Shown here: one piece after another, positions 52,557 through 61,958 of the stretch
Numbering within the stretch: position 1 is the stretch's first letter
Layout: every line of letters starts with the position of its first letter
DNA from: an uncultured Collinsella sp.
GTDB lineage: Bacteria > Actinomycetota > Coriobacteriia > Coriobacteriales > Coriobacteriaceae
Assembly (NCBI GenBank): GCA_900546775.1
Contig: UREM01000001.1
Location: 1 to 64,000 of the forward strand
Direction: 5' to 3'
Length of the DNA: 64,000 nucleotides
The notes under the pieces: generated by a model
What the model was told of the DNA's origin: nothing
The model's database searches: none
Seen by the model: the letters and a program-made list of their open reading frames with translations, nothing else
Made by a program: the position numbers and the translations under genes

Positions 52557-53510
52557 CTACGAGCGGCCGCGAACCTGACCCATAGACGGGGCGGGAACGG
52601 CAGCGAGGATGCGGTCGAGGATGTCCTCGGCAGTAATCGATTCGATGCGGGCCTGGGGGCGCAAAACGAGACGGTGAGCGCAGACGACCTTAAACACCTC
52701 GCGCACATCCTCGGGCACCACATAATCGCGCTCGCGAATCAAAGCGCAGGCGCGCGCCATACGCGTGAGCGCGATAATGCCGCGGGGGCTCACACCCAGC
52801 TCAACAAGACCATCATTACGGGTCTCCTCGCACAGACGGACGATATAATCCAGCACCGTGTCGGCAACCTGTACATTGCCCAGGTAGTTTTGAATATCGA
52901 GCAGGTCATCGCGGGCAACCATGGGCTTAATGTCGTCGAGCGGGTTGGCGTAGCGACGGGCCTTGAGGATATCGATCTGGTCCTGGCGCGACGGATAGCC
53001 AACAGATAGGCGAACCATAAAGCGGTCGAGCTGGCTATCGGGCAGCGGTTGCGTGCCCGCCGAGCCTACCGGGTTCTCGGTTGCGATACACACAAAGGGG
53101 CGCGGGACCTGATGCGTCTGCCCGTCGATAGTCACCGCACGCTCTTCCATAACCTCGAGCAGGGCCGACTGCGTCTTAGCACTGGTACGGTTGATCTCGT
53201 CGCCCAGCAGCATATTGCAGTTGACAGCGCCCCACACAAAGCGAAACGTGCCGGCGTCGCGGTCGAACATCGTAAAGCCCGTAATGTCCGAAGGCAGCGT
53301 ATCGGGCGTAAACTGCACGCGCTTAAAGTCCAGGCCCAGCGCGCGCGAAAGCGCCAGGGCCAGCGTTGTCTTGCCGGTACCGGGCACATCCTCCAACAGA
53401 ATATGGCCGCCGGCATAGATGGCCATGAGGGCCTTCTCAATCACATCGCGCTTGCCCAGCAGAGCGCGGCTCACTTCGTTCATGATGCTGTTCGACTGTT
53501 CGACGATCAC
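52557..53510 (-). CDS. MoxR family AAA+ ATPase
   Basis: This 317-aa AAA+ protein has Walker A EDVPGTGKTTLA (about residues 40-51), Walker B LLGDEINR and sensor 1 ATENPVGSAGTQPLPDSQLDRF, all typical of MoxR. MoxR ATPases act as chaperones with DUF58/vWA partners for assembly of secreted or redox complexes. The start GTG 53510 is 2 bp after the TAA of the histidine kinase gene, so the two are coupled. The next gene encodes DUF58. Confidence 0.93.
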   Translation of the reverse strand: MIVEQSNSIMNEVSRALLGKRDVIEKALMAIYAGGHILLEDVPGTGKTTLALALSRALGLDFKRVQFTPDTLPSDITGFTMFDRDAGTFRFVWGAVNCNMLLGDEINRTSAKTQSALLEVMEERAVTIDGQTHQVPRPFVCIATENPVGSAGTQPLPDSQLDRFMVRLSVGYPSRQDQIDILKARRYANPLDDIKPMVARDDLLDIQNYLGNVQVADTVLDYIVRLCEETRNDGLVELGVSPRGIIALTRMARACALIRERDYVVPEDVREVFKVVCAHRLVLRPQARIESITAEDILDRILAAVPAPSMGQVRGRS

Positions 53511-53512
53511 GG

Positions 53513-55156
53513 TTACTCATTTCCTCGATAAGCTGCCTCTGCCGTCGCGGCAGCCAGCTGTGCTTTCAAAACGTTTAGGTCGATGGGCTTGCCCACATGT
53601 CCGTTCATGCCCGCGGCGCGCGAACGTTCAACGTCCTCGGTGTAGTCATTGGCGGAAAGCGCAATGATGGGAATGACGCCGGCGTCCTCATGATTAAGCC
53701 CTCGAATCCGCTCCGCCGCTTCCCAGCCGTTAAGCACGGGCATCTGAATATCCATGAGGATCGCATCGTACGTGCCCGCGGGCATGCTCCGAAATCGCTC
53801 AACGACTGCCTGGCCGTTCTCGGCACGATCGACTGCCGCGCCTCGTCTTGCCAGCAGCTCAATCACGATCATGGCGTTGATTTCGTTATCTTCGGCCAAC
53901 AGGAATCGCTTGTCCTCAAACTGATAGGTAAACGACGAGCCAATGGAATCGCACGCCGTCTCGAGCGTCTGCTCCTTGAGTTTTAGGCTCTCGATCTGCT
54001 CCGCCGTGGCCAGTCGCAACGGAATGTAGGCCGAAAACGTCGATCCGCGGCCGGGCTCGGTATCGACGACGATCTCGCCGTCCATCAGCTCGACAAGCGC
54101 GCTCGTAATGGCCATGCCCAGGCCCGTTCCGCCGTAGCGGCGCGCGATGGTGCGATCCTCTTGCTCAAACGGCTTAAAGATCTTGCTGACGTAGCGCGGA
54201 TCCATACCCTTGCCCGTGTCGCGCACGCGCAGCATATAGCTCACGCCATCGTCTGTGCGGTACATCTCGCGCAAGGTTACGGTAACGCTGCCGCCCCGCT
54301 CGGTAAACTTGACCGCATTGGAGATAAAGTTGATGACGACCTGCGACAGGCGCATGCGGTCGCCCACGACAAATACGTTTTCGCAGTCCTCGAGATCGAC
54401 CGAGTACGTAAGCCCTTTGTCGGCTGCCTGCGAGCTAAACATGCGCTCAATCTCATCGGCAAACAGGCGCATGTCAAACGGCGCATCGTCAATGCGCACG
54501 CGCCCGCTGTTGAGGCGGCTCATGTCGAGCATGTCGTTGATAAGCGAAAGCAGGTAGGCCGAAAGCTGCGAGGCACGGGACAAGTCATCCATCAGGCGAG
54601 ACTCATCCGCATGATGCTCGAGGGCCAGCGAAATCATGCCCTCGATGCCATTGAGCGGCGTGCGGATCTCGTGGCTCATCTGGTTCATATAGTCTGTGCG
54701 CGCGTTGGCGGTCTCGACGGCGCGATCGCGCTCGGACTCCGCCTTGGCGATGCGCTCGTTTTCGGTCGTTACATCGACTGCAGAAACCAGGTACTGCGTG
54801 CCGTCCGAAATGAGCGAAATCGTAAACCTCATGCTGAGCTGCGATTTTGCCCCATGGGGCGCATGATAGGAGCACAGAAGGTTGAGCGGGGTCGCACGGT
54901 CCCAGTCCCTCACCTGTCGCTGCATGCGCACGCGGTCCCTATCGGGGATAAAGCGGTACAGCGTCTCGATGTCGTCGCCAATACGCTCGGGCGATACGCC
55001 AAATACGCGTTCGAAATTTGGGGTGATATAGAGCGGAAGACAGTCGCTGGCACGCAAAACCAGCGCAACGTTGGGCCCTTGCTGCGCAAGCGCCTCTTCA
55101 AACAGGCGACGCGCTCGGTCCGCGTCGCGCTTCTCGTGTGAACCGAACAGCCCCAA
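53513..55156 (-). CDS. Soluble hybrid sensor histidine kinase with receiver
   Basis: This 547-aa protein has a PAS-like N-terminal domain (about residues 25-135), a HisKA dimerisation domain with phosphoacceptor His162 (SHEIRTPLNG), an HATPase domain (NFISNAVKFTERGG, DTGKGMD, GGTGLGM) and a C-terminal receiver with LMDIQMPVLNGWE. No membrane helices are seen, so it senses an internal cue. It starts at TTG 55156 after aagggggc. No separate DNA-binding response regulator is nearby. It heads the MoxR/DUF58 block. Confidence 0.9.
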   Translation of the reverse strand: MGLFGSHEKRDADRARRLFEEALAQQGPNVALVLRASDCLPLYITPNFERVFGVSPERIGDDIETLYRFIPDRDRVRMQRQVRDWDRATPLNLLCSYHAPHGAKSQLSMRFTISLISDGTQYLVSAVDVTTENERIAKAESERDRAVETANARTDYMNQMSHEIRTPLNGIEGMISLALEHHADESRLMDDLSRASQLSAYLLSLINDMLDMSRLNSGRVRIDDAPFDMRLFADEIERMFSSQAADKGLTYSVDLEDCENVFVVGDRMRLSQVVINFISNAVKFTERGGSVTVTLREMYRTDDGVSYMLRVRDTGKGMDPRYVSKIFKPFEQEDRTIARRYGGTGLGMAITSALVELMDGEIVVDTEPGRGSTFSAYIPLRLATAEQIESLKLKEQTLETACDSIGSSFTYQFEDKRFLLAEDNEINAMIVIELLARRGAAVDRAENGQAVVERFRSMPAGTYDAILMDIQMPVLNGWEAAERIRGLNHEDAGVIPIIALSANDYTEDVERSRAAGMNGHVGKPIDLNVLKAQLAAATAEAAYRGNE

Positions 55157-55247
55157 TATGCCCCCTTTTGCATTAGGTGATTATTCTACCAGCTCAAAGG
55201 GGCTTTACAGAGATGGTGCGCCGCCAAAGTTAACGATTAATGATGTA

Positions 55248-55285
55248 AAAACGCGCCCGACGGCAATTGCCATCGAGCGCGTTTT
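55248..55285 (-). terminator. Rho-independent terminator after the SDR gene
   Basis: Outer arms aaaacgcgc (55248-55256) and gcgcgtttt (55277-55285) pair, and the inner cgacggcaattgccatcg extends the stem. On the minus strand it ends in a T-run and lies 1 bp beyond the SDR stop. Confidence 0.85.
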
Positions 55286-55286
55286 G

Positions 55287-55967
55287 TTACTCGGGCCAGA
55301 TAAACTGGGTGCGGCCGGCCTCGCCGCCATCGATCAGCAGGCTCTGTCCGGTCATAAACCGGTTGGTCACGCCCACAAAGTAGATCCACTCGGCGATCTC
55401 TTGGGCAGTAGCCCAGCGCTTGAGCGGTGTGAGCTCCATAATCTGGTTCCACAGGCGCTCGTCTTCCATCACGCAACGGTTGAGCGGCGTGATAACGCCG
55501 CCCGGGTCCACACTGTTGGCGATGGCCTGCGGCGCCAGGCGGTTTGCAAGGTTTTTGGTATAGGCGATAACGCCGCCCTTGCTGGCCGCATAGGCGGGAA
55601 ACTCCGATCCCGTATGTCCGCTCGCCGACCCCACATTGACCACGGATGCAATAGCCGGCGCCGGCTTGGCGGCAAGCCCCTCCCCCACAAAGGCATAGCG
55701 CTCGGTCACGTTGATGGTGCCACGCAGGTTGGCGGCAATGTCGTCGACCGAATCCTGCGTACCGGCAACATTCACGATCACCTGGGGTTCAAGGTCGTTC
55801 GGAAACGAGTCCGGCTCGCGGACATCGACGATCAGATGGCGATAGCGCTCGTGCTCGACCGCCGCCGGCAGCAGATCAAAGCCCACGACTTCGTGGCCCT
55901 CGTCCAAAAAGCGCTGCACGCACGCGGCTCCGATACCGCCCGAAGCACCCGTGATCAAAACCCGCAT
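55287..55967 (-). CDS. Short-chain dehydrogenase/reductase
   Basis: This 226-aa SDR has the cofactor loop TGASGGIG (residues 6-13), an acidic residue after beta-2 (GFDLLP) favouring NAD(H), VNVAGT, and catalytic Ser plus YAASK with Tyr and Lys. The C-terminal FMTGQSLLIDGGE is typical. ATG 55967 has aaggag upstream. It lies 9 bp after the YhhQ/VUT transporter and probably shares its transcript and preQ1-like leader. The substrate is unknown. Confidence 0.92.
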   Translation of the reverse strand: MRVLITGASGGIGAACVQRFLDEGHEVVGFDLLPAAVEHERYRHLIVDVREPDSFPNDLEPQVIVNVAGTQDSVDDIAANLRGTINVTERYAFVGEGLAAKPAPAIASVVNVGSASGHTGSEFPAYAASKGGVIAYTKNLANRLAPQAIANSVDPGGVITPLNRCVMEDERLWNQIMELTPLKRWATAQEIAEWIYFVGVTNRFMTGQSLLIDGGEAGRTQFIWPE

Positions 55968-55976
55968 ACTTGCTCC

Positions 55977-56699
55977 TTAGGCGGTTGCGTGGCGCTCGAG
56001 GTACTCGGAGCCCACATTCTCGCGCTCCCAGCCGCGCACGACCTTGTAGCCCACGGGGCTCAGGAAGACCTCGCACAGCAGCTCGGCAACAGCGCCGGTC
56101 AGCGAGCACATAAGGACCTGTACCCAGGTCCAACCAAAGAACGTGTGGCTTACCACAATGGCAAAGACCAGGTTGTCGATAAACTGACCGACGCCCGTGG
56201 ACACATAGGAACGGAAGGCGAAGCTCGCAAAATTATTCTTTTTGAGCATACGGCCGAGCGACTGGTTGAGCGTGGAGTTAACCACAGCAGAAACGAGCAT
56301 TGCCAGCGAAGAGCCCAGCACCACGTACCAGGTGCCGCCGATGGTGGCGTTAAGGGCGGCGTTGACCTCGATCATGCCCGTGTCGTAGTAGGCGCCCCAC
56401 ATGCCGGGCGTGAGCGAGCATGCCCAAAAGCATAGGCTCACGGCCAGGTTAACCAGCAGCGCGAGGATAGAGATTTTGATGGATGCCTTGGCGCCAAAGC
56501 GCTTGCAGATCATGTCCTGGCACAAAAACGAAACCCAGCTCACCACAAAGCCGCAATCGAGTGCCAGATACGGCAGGCTGATAAGCTCTTTGTTGGCCAG
56601 CAGGTTCATCATGATGACGCTCACGAAAAACAGCGAAACCGTTGCCGCGGGAATGCTCCGCAACAGGACCTTGTAGTCCTCCATGACCTTCTTGATCAT
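55977..56699 (-). CDS. VUT family queuosine-precursor transporter (YhhQ-like)
   Basis: This 240-aa membrane protein has six to seven helices. The ALDCGFVVSWVSFLCQDMICKRFG segment and FIDNLVFAIV match the YhhQ/VUT family, which takes up preQ0/preQ1 or queuine-like precursors. ATG 56699 has aaaggag upstream; the leader folds like a preQ1-I aptamer (listed). It is followed by an SDR gene with 9-bp spacing. Confidence 0.88.
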   Translation of the reverse strand: MIKKVMEDYKVLLRSIPAATVSLFFVSVIMMNLLANKELISLPYLALDCGFVVSWVSFLCQDMICKRFGAKASIKISILALLVNLAVSLCFWACSLTPGMWGAYYDTGMIEVNAALNATIGGTWYVVLGSSLAMLVSAVVNSTLNQSLGRMLKKNNFASFAFRSYVSTGVGQFIDNLVFAIVVSHTFFGWTWVQVLMCSLTGAVAELLCEVFLSPVGYKVVRGWERENVGSEYLERHATA

Positions 56700-56701
56700 T
56701 A

Positions 56702-56757
56702 TGTACTCCTTTGGTTTTAGGTTTAACGAGCAGGATATCGGACCCGAACTGCTCGGA
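56702..56757 (-). ncRNA. Candidate preQ1-I riboswitch in the YhhQ leader
   Basis: On the minus strand a 6-bp stem (gagcag 56754-56749 / ctgctc 56733-56728) encloses a loop beginning ttcgggt. An A-rich tail (gttaaacctaaaacc) runs into the Shine-Dalgarno aaaggag. Loop GGGU could pair with ACC in the tail to form the H-type pseudoknot of preQ1-I, hiding the ribosome site. Gene function supports it. It was judged by eye only. Confidence 0.5.
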
Positions 56758-56855
56758 CGTCACGGTCTTGAGACGACGATGGGTATAATAGCCGCTCACA
56801 CGGCATCAGGCAAGCAAACGACGCGGCAGCCCCACAGGGCCACCGCGCCGATGCA

Positions 56856-58469
<1,614 letters not shown>

Positions 58470-58604
58470 GCGGATCCTTTCTTGCATTGAGTGCATTACG
58501 TCGTTGTAACCGCACCATTGTAGCCGCGAAATCCCGCCATAGGGCACCTATCAGGACAAATTCATTAGCCGAGCTCGCTGTGCACCGGACAGCCGCCTCA
58601 AGGA

Positions 58605-58824
58605 TTGTCTCGATCTGTAACAGCAAGACGGGTTTTGAGCCCCTACCTGTTACAGATCGAGACAAACTGGCAGGCGGGCAGCCAATGTCTCAATCTGTAA
58701 CATCTAGCCATCAAAATCAGGCCTAAGTGTTACAGATTGAGATAAACCAGCAGGAAGATCGAGGCTGTCTCGATCTGTAACATCTAGCCGCCAAAATTGA
58801 CTTCAGATGTTACAGATCGAGATA
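58605..58824. repeat. Three hairpins repeated at exactly 80-bp intervals
   Basis: The left arm tgtctcRatctgtaac starts at 58606, 58686 and 58766; the right arm gttacagatYgagaYa starts at 58649, 58729 and 58809. Each unit is therefore an inverted repeat with 16-19-bp arms and a 23-nt-class loop, and the period is exactly 80 bp. Units 1 and 3 have a G-C pair where unit 2 has A-T, and units 2 and 3 end with a wobble, so changes keep pairing. Loops 2 and 3 share ctagcc-N2-caaaat. The array lies in the 470-bp divergent gap between prfC and the GntR gene. Confidence 0.92.
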
Positions 58825-58862
58825 AACGAACGGGGGGGACAGACGAGCCCATATTTCCCTCT

Positions 58863-58912
58863 TGCGCAACTGTGCATAGTGTATATATACTGTGCTTACC
58901 GGTTATATACAC
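58863..58912 (+). promoter_or_regulatory. Promoter and GntR operator of the ABC operon
   Basis: A -35-like ttgcgc (58863-58868), 17-bp spacer and -10 tatact (58886-58891) precede the GntR gene. An inverted repeat, gtgtatat (58879-58886) and atatacac (58905-58912), overlaps the -10 and start site, as expected for autorepression by a YtrA-type GntR protein. Confidence 0.6.
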
Positions 58913-58939
58913 GTGTAGCCCAACAGCTAAGGAGCCGCT

Positions 58940-59320
58940 GTGGACATCATCCTATCCAATTCGAGCGACAAGCCCATCTACGAGCAGATAACCTCGCAGG
59001 TCAAAGCCCAGATCCTTTCGGGCTCACTCGCTGCGGGAGCCAAGCTCCCCAGTATCCGCGCGCTGGCGAGCGACCTGGGCGTGAGCGTCATCACCACCAA
59101 GCGCGCCTATGCCGACCTGGAGCAACTCGGTTTTATCTGCACCGTGCAGGGCAAGGGCTGTTTTGTCGCCGAGGGCAACCAAGAACTCTTGCGCGAAAAC
59201 CAGCTCTGCCATATCGAAGAGCTGCTTGCGAAAGCGGCGAACCAAGCCGAAGCCCTGGGCGTCACGCGCGACAAGCTGCACGAGATGCTCGACCTTGTAG
59301 CCCCCGAAACCATGCAGTAG
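58940..59320 (+). CDS. GntR family (YtrA subfamily) transcriptional regulator
   Basis: This 126-aa short GntR protein has a winged HTH at residues about 10-75 (LPSIRALASDLGVSVITTKRAYADLE) and a 45-residue helical tail, the YtrA layout. Such regulators repress adjoining ABC operons. It starts at GTG 58940 with aaggag upstream. It is followed by ATPase and permease genes in one operon and has a palindrome on its own promoter. Confidence 0.93.
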   Translation: MDIILSNSSDKPIYEQITSQVKAQILSGSLAAGAKLPSIRALASDLGVSVITTKRAYADLEQLGFICTVQGKGCFVAEGNQELLRENQLCHIEELLAKAANQAEALGVTRDKLHEMLDLVAPETMQ

Positions 59321-59343
59321 CCATCTGCAAGAAAGGCTATACC

Positions 59344-60225
59344 ATGCAAAACCTTTTAGAACTCAAAGGCATCTCACGCCGCGTGAGCGACCGTTTTTCG
59401 TTGCGAGACGTCACACTCGCCGTGGAGCCCGGCCAGATCGTCGGCTTTGTGGGCGCAAACGGCGCCGGCAAGACAACGACCATTCTCGCCGCGCTCGGGC
59501 TTATAAAGCTCGATGCCGGCGAGGTACATCTGCTTGGACAGCGCTGCGATGCCAACGCACCCGACGAGACGCAGCGCCACCTGCGCTCCCGCGTCGGCCT
59601 TGTCCTGGACACGTGCCCCTTCCCCTCCACGCTCAAGGTGGGCCAGATCGAGACGCTCGTAGGCCCAGCGTACCCCACATGGAGTCGCGAAACGTTCGCC
59701 GGATTCATCGACCGATTTGGCCTCGATCCCAAGACGAAGGTCAAGGACCTCTCCCGCGGCATGGGCATGAAGCTGCAGCTCGCCTGCGCGCTCAGCCACC
59801 ATGCCAAGCTGCTCGTTTTGGACGAAGCCACCGCGGGCCTCGATCCCATGGCACGCGAAGAGCTGCTTGACGAGCTGCTCGCCTTTGTTTCCGACGGCCA
59901 GCGCAGCGTGCTGCTCTCGAGCCATATTACGTCCGACCTCGATCGCGCCGCCGACCGCGTCATCTGCATCGATAACGGCTCGATTGTATTTGACCTGCCG
60001 CGGGAGGACATTACCGACCGCGCCGGCATCGCCCATTGCACGCAGGCGCAGGCGTCCGAGCTCATGGCTTGCGTCGAAGGCGCCCATGCCGCTCGCCACG
60101 CCTATAGCGTGGACGTGCTCGTGCCCAACCGTCGCGAGGCGCTCGAGGCCTTCCCCGAGATTCCCTGCGACCGGGCAACCATTGATGATTACCTGCGCCT
60201 CATGCTGAAAGGGGCTTCGAAATGA
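59344..60225 (+). CDS. ABC transporter ATP-binding protein
   Basis: This 293-aa ATPase has Walker A VGANGAGKTTT (about residues 36-46), signature LSRGMGMKLQLACAL, Walker B LLVLDEATAGLDP and a His switch SSHI. The C-terminal tail is like that of YtrB/BcrA-type exporters. ATG 59344 has agaaagg upstream. It overlaps the permease start by 4 bp. It is probably a drug or peptide exporter controlled by the preceding GntR protein. Confidence 0.93.
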   Translation: MQNLLELKGISRRVSDRFSLRDVTLAVEPGQIVGFVGANGAGKTTTILAALGLIKLDAGEVHLLGQRCDANAPDETQRHLRSRVGLVLDTCPFPSTLKVGQIETLVGPAYPTWSRETFAGFIDRFGLDPKTKVKDLSRGMGMKLQLACALSHHAKLLVLDEATAGLDPMAREELLDELLAFVSDGQRSVLLSSHITSDLDRAADRVICIDNGSIVFDLPREDITDRAGIAHCTQAQASELMACVEGAHAARHAYSVDVLVPNRREALEAFPEIPCDRATIDDYLRLMLKGASK

Positions 60226-60920
60226 AACGCGCCTTTATGTCCGAGCTCGCCATCGTTCGCTCGCTTGTCCCAAGCATCGCGGGCGTCGGCCTGTTCATCT
60301 TCGTCGTGTTGACCCTCGCCAACGCATCGGATGGCGATTCCGGCATGAGCGCCGGCGCCTGCGCGGTCAGTGCCATGTCGCCCATCATGGTTATGAGCTC
60401 GCTGGCCGGCTTCGACAATCAAAACGGATGGGAACGTTATCGGGCAACGCTGCCCCTCTCGCGCAAAGACATCATCTGTGCACGCTACCTGAGCATCATT
60501 GTCTTCTCGGCTGTCATGGCGTGCGCCGCCGCGCTTCTGTGCATCGTCTCTATCCCGCTCTTCAACAGCGCGGGTATCCCCTCGACGAGACAGATCGTCT
60601 TTGAGACCACAATAGCCTCCGCCGCATCGATGCTTATCTCCCTCATGATGGTGTTTTTGGCACAGCCGCTGTTCTTTCGATTTGGACACATGGAGGCGCT
60701 GCGCCTATCCGTTGCCCTGTTTGCCCTGCTCGGGTGCCTTGCCATGGCCACGCTGAGCTCCTCCAACCCCATCAGCAACGGGCTCATGTCGATTGCCGGG
60801 GCGAACCCCGATTCTGCCGTCCTCGGCTGCCTGTGCGCAGGAATTGCCGTACTGGCCCTCGTGCTCTTTGCACTGAGTTGCGCCATCAGTACCAAGGTCT
60901 ATCGAGCACGCGACCTGTAG
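60222..60920 (+). CDS. ABC-2 type permease
   Basis: This 232-aa membrane protein has six hydrophobic segments. The GFDNQNGWERYRATLPLSRKDI segment is typical of the ABC-2 membrane subunits in YtrB-type systems. Its ATG overlaps the ATPase stop (ATGA). It completes the GntR-ATPase-permease operon, and a single permease probably dimerises. Confidence 0.9.
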   Translation: MKRAFMSELAIVRSLVPSIAGVGLFIFVVLTLANASDGDSGMSAGACAVSAMSPIMVMSSLAGFDNQNGWERYRATLPLSRKDIICARYLSIIVFSAVMACAAALLCIVSIPLFNSAGIPSTRQIVFETTIASAASMLISLMMVFLAQPLFFRFGHMEALRLSVALFALLGCLAMATLSSSNPISNGLMSIAGANPDSAVLGCLCAGIAVLALVLFALSCAISTKVYRARDL

Positions 60921-60988
60921 GCAAGCGCGGTATCATCGGGCATGCGCCGCAGATCTGGCGCGGTCTTTTATGAGGAGGCGCTCAACCC

Positions 60989-61864
60989 GTGTCGTGGGTT
61001 ACAGCAGCATTTGCATCAGCTTTCTTTGCCGGCATCACATCCATTTTGGCCAAATGCGGCATCAGGCACACCGACTCCGACGTTGCAACCGCCATCCGTA
61101 CTTGCGTGGTGCTCGTATTTGCCTGGGCAATGGCGGGCATTTCTGGATCCATCGGAGCAATCGGCGCCATTCCCGCCAAAGCCTGGCTATTCCTCACCCT
61201 CTCGGGACTCGCCACCGGCGCCTCGTGGATCTGTTACTTTAAGGCGCTCAGCATCGGAGACGTCAACAAGGTTGTACCCGTCGACAAGATGAGCACCGTG
61301 CTCGCCGTGCTGATCGCCATAGTGCTTTTTGGTGAGACAGGCAACCTGGCGGTCAAGCTCGTGGGAACCGCAGTTATCACGCTCGGCACGTTTTTGATGA
61401 TCGAGAAAAAGCAGTCCGTCGGCGCAGAGCAAAAGCAAGACCGAGCCTGGCTCGCTTACGCCCTCGGCGCCGCCGTGTTCGCGGCACTCACCTCCGTCCT
61501 CGCCAAGATCGGCATCGAAGGTGTCGAGTCAAACCTGGCCACGGCAATCCGCACCTGTGTGGTACTTGTTATGGCATGGGCAATCGTGGCTGCCAAGGGA
61601 AAGCTGGAGCAGGTCGCGCGCATTGACCCGCGCGAACTCGCATTTCTTGCGGCATCGGGCATTGCGACCGGCGCGTCGTGGCTGCTGTACTACTACGCCA
61701 TCGCTGCAGGCCAGGTGAGCGTCGTCGTGCAAATCGACAAACTATCGATTGTCGTATCGGTGCTGTTCGCACGACTGGCCTTCAACGAAAAGCTGTCGCA
61801 TCGAAGCGCCATCGGCCTTTTCCTCATCGTGCTGGGCACCGCCGCGCTCGCGATTTGGAAGTAG
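60989..61864 (+). CDS. EamA family transporter
   Basis: This 291-aa carrier has two clear internal repeats: AAFASAFFAGITSILAKCGI / AAVFAALTSVLAKIGI, and SDVATAIRTCVVLVFAWAMA / SNLATAIRTCVVLVMAWAIV. Each half has five helices, so the family's ancient duplication is visible by eye. The start is GTG 60989 with gaggagg upstream. It is a more symmetric type than the two LysR-linked EamA carriers, and the substrate is unknown. Confidence 0.93.
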   Translation: MSWVTAAFASAFFAGITSILAKCGIRHTDSDVATAIRTCVVLVFAWAMAGISGSIGAIGAIPAKAWLFLTLSGLATGASWICYFKALSIGDVNKVVPVDKMSTVLAVLIAIVLFGETGNLAVKLVGTAVITLGTFLMIEKKQSVGAEQKQDRAWLAYALGAAVFAALTSVLAKIGIEGVESNLATAIRTCVVLVMAWAIVAAKGKLEQVARIDPRELAFLAASGIATGASWLLYYYAIAAGQVSVVVQIDKLSIVVSVLFARLAFNEKLSHRSAIGLFLIVLGTAALAIWK

Positions 61865-61958
61865 CGTCGGTGCCAGGCGAGATTCAGTCCACCCGCAAAT
61901 CCGTGACACAGCGCCCACACCGGGCTTGAGATGTTTGTATTGCCCGCGCGCTACCGTG

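Noticed and set aside
58605-58824. CRISPR array
   Set aside because: Each repeat is two separated inverted arms with similar loops, there are only three units, and no cas gene is nearby.
58807-59343. N-terminal extension of the ABC ATPase
   Set aside because: It runs in another frame through the GntR gene; the ATPase fold starts at 59344.
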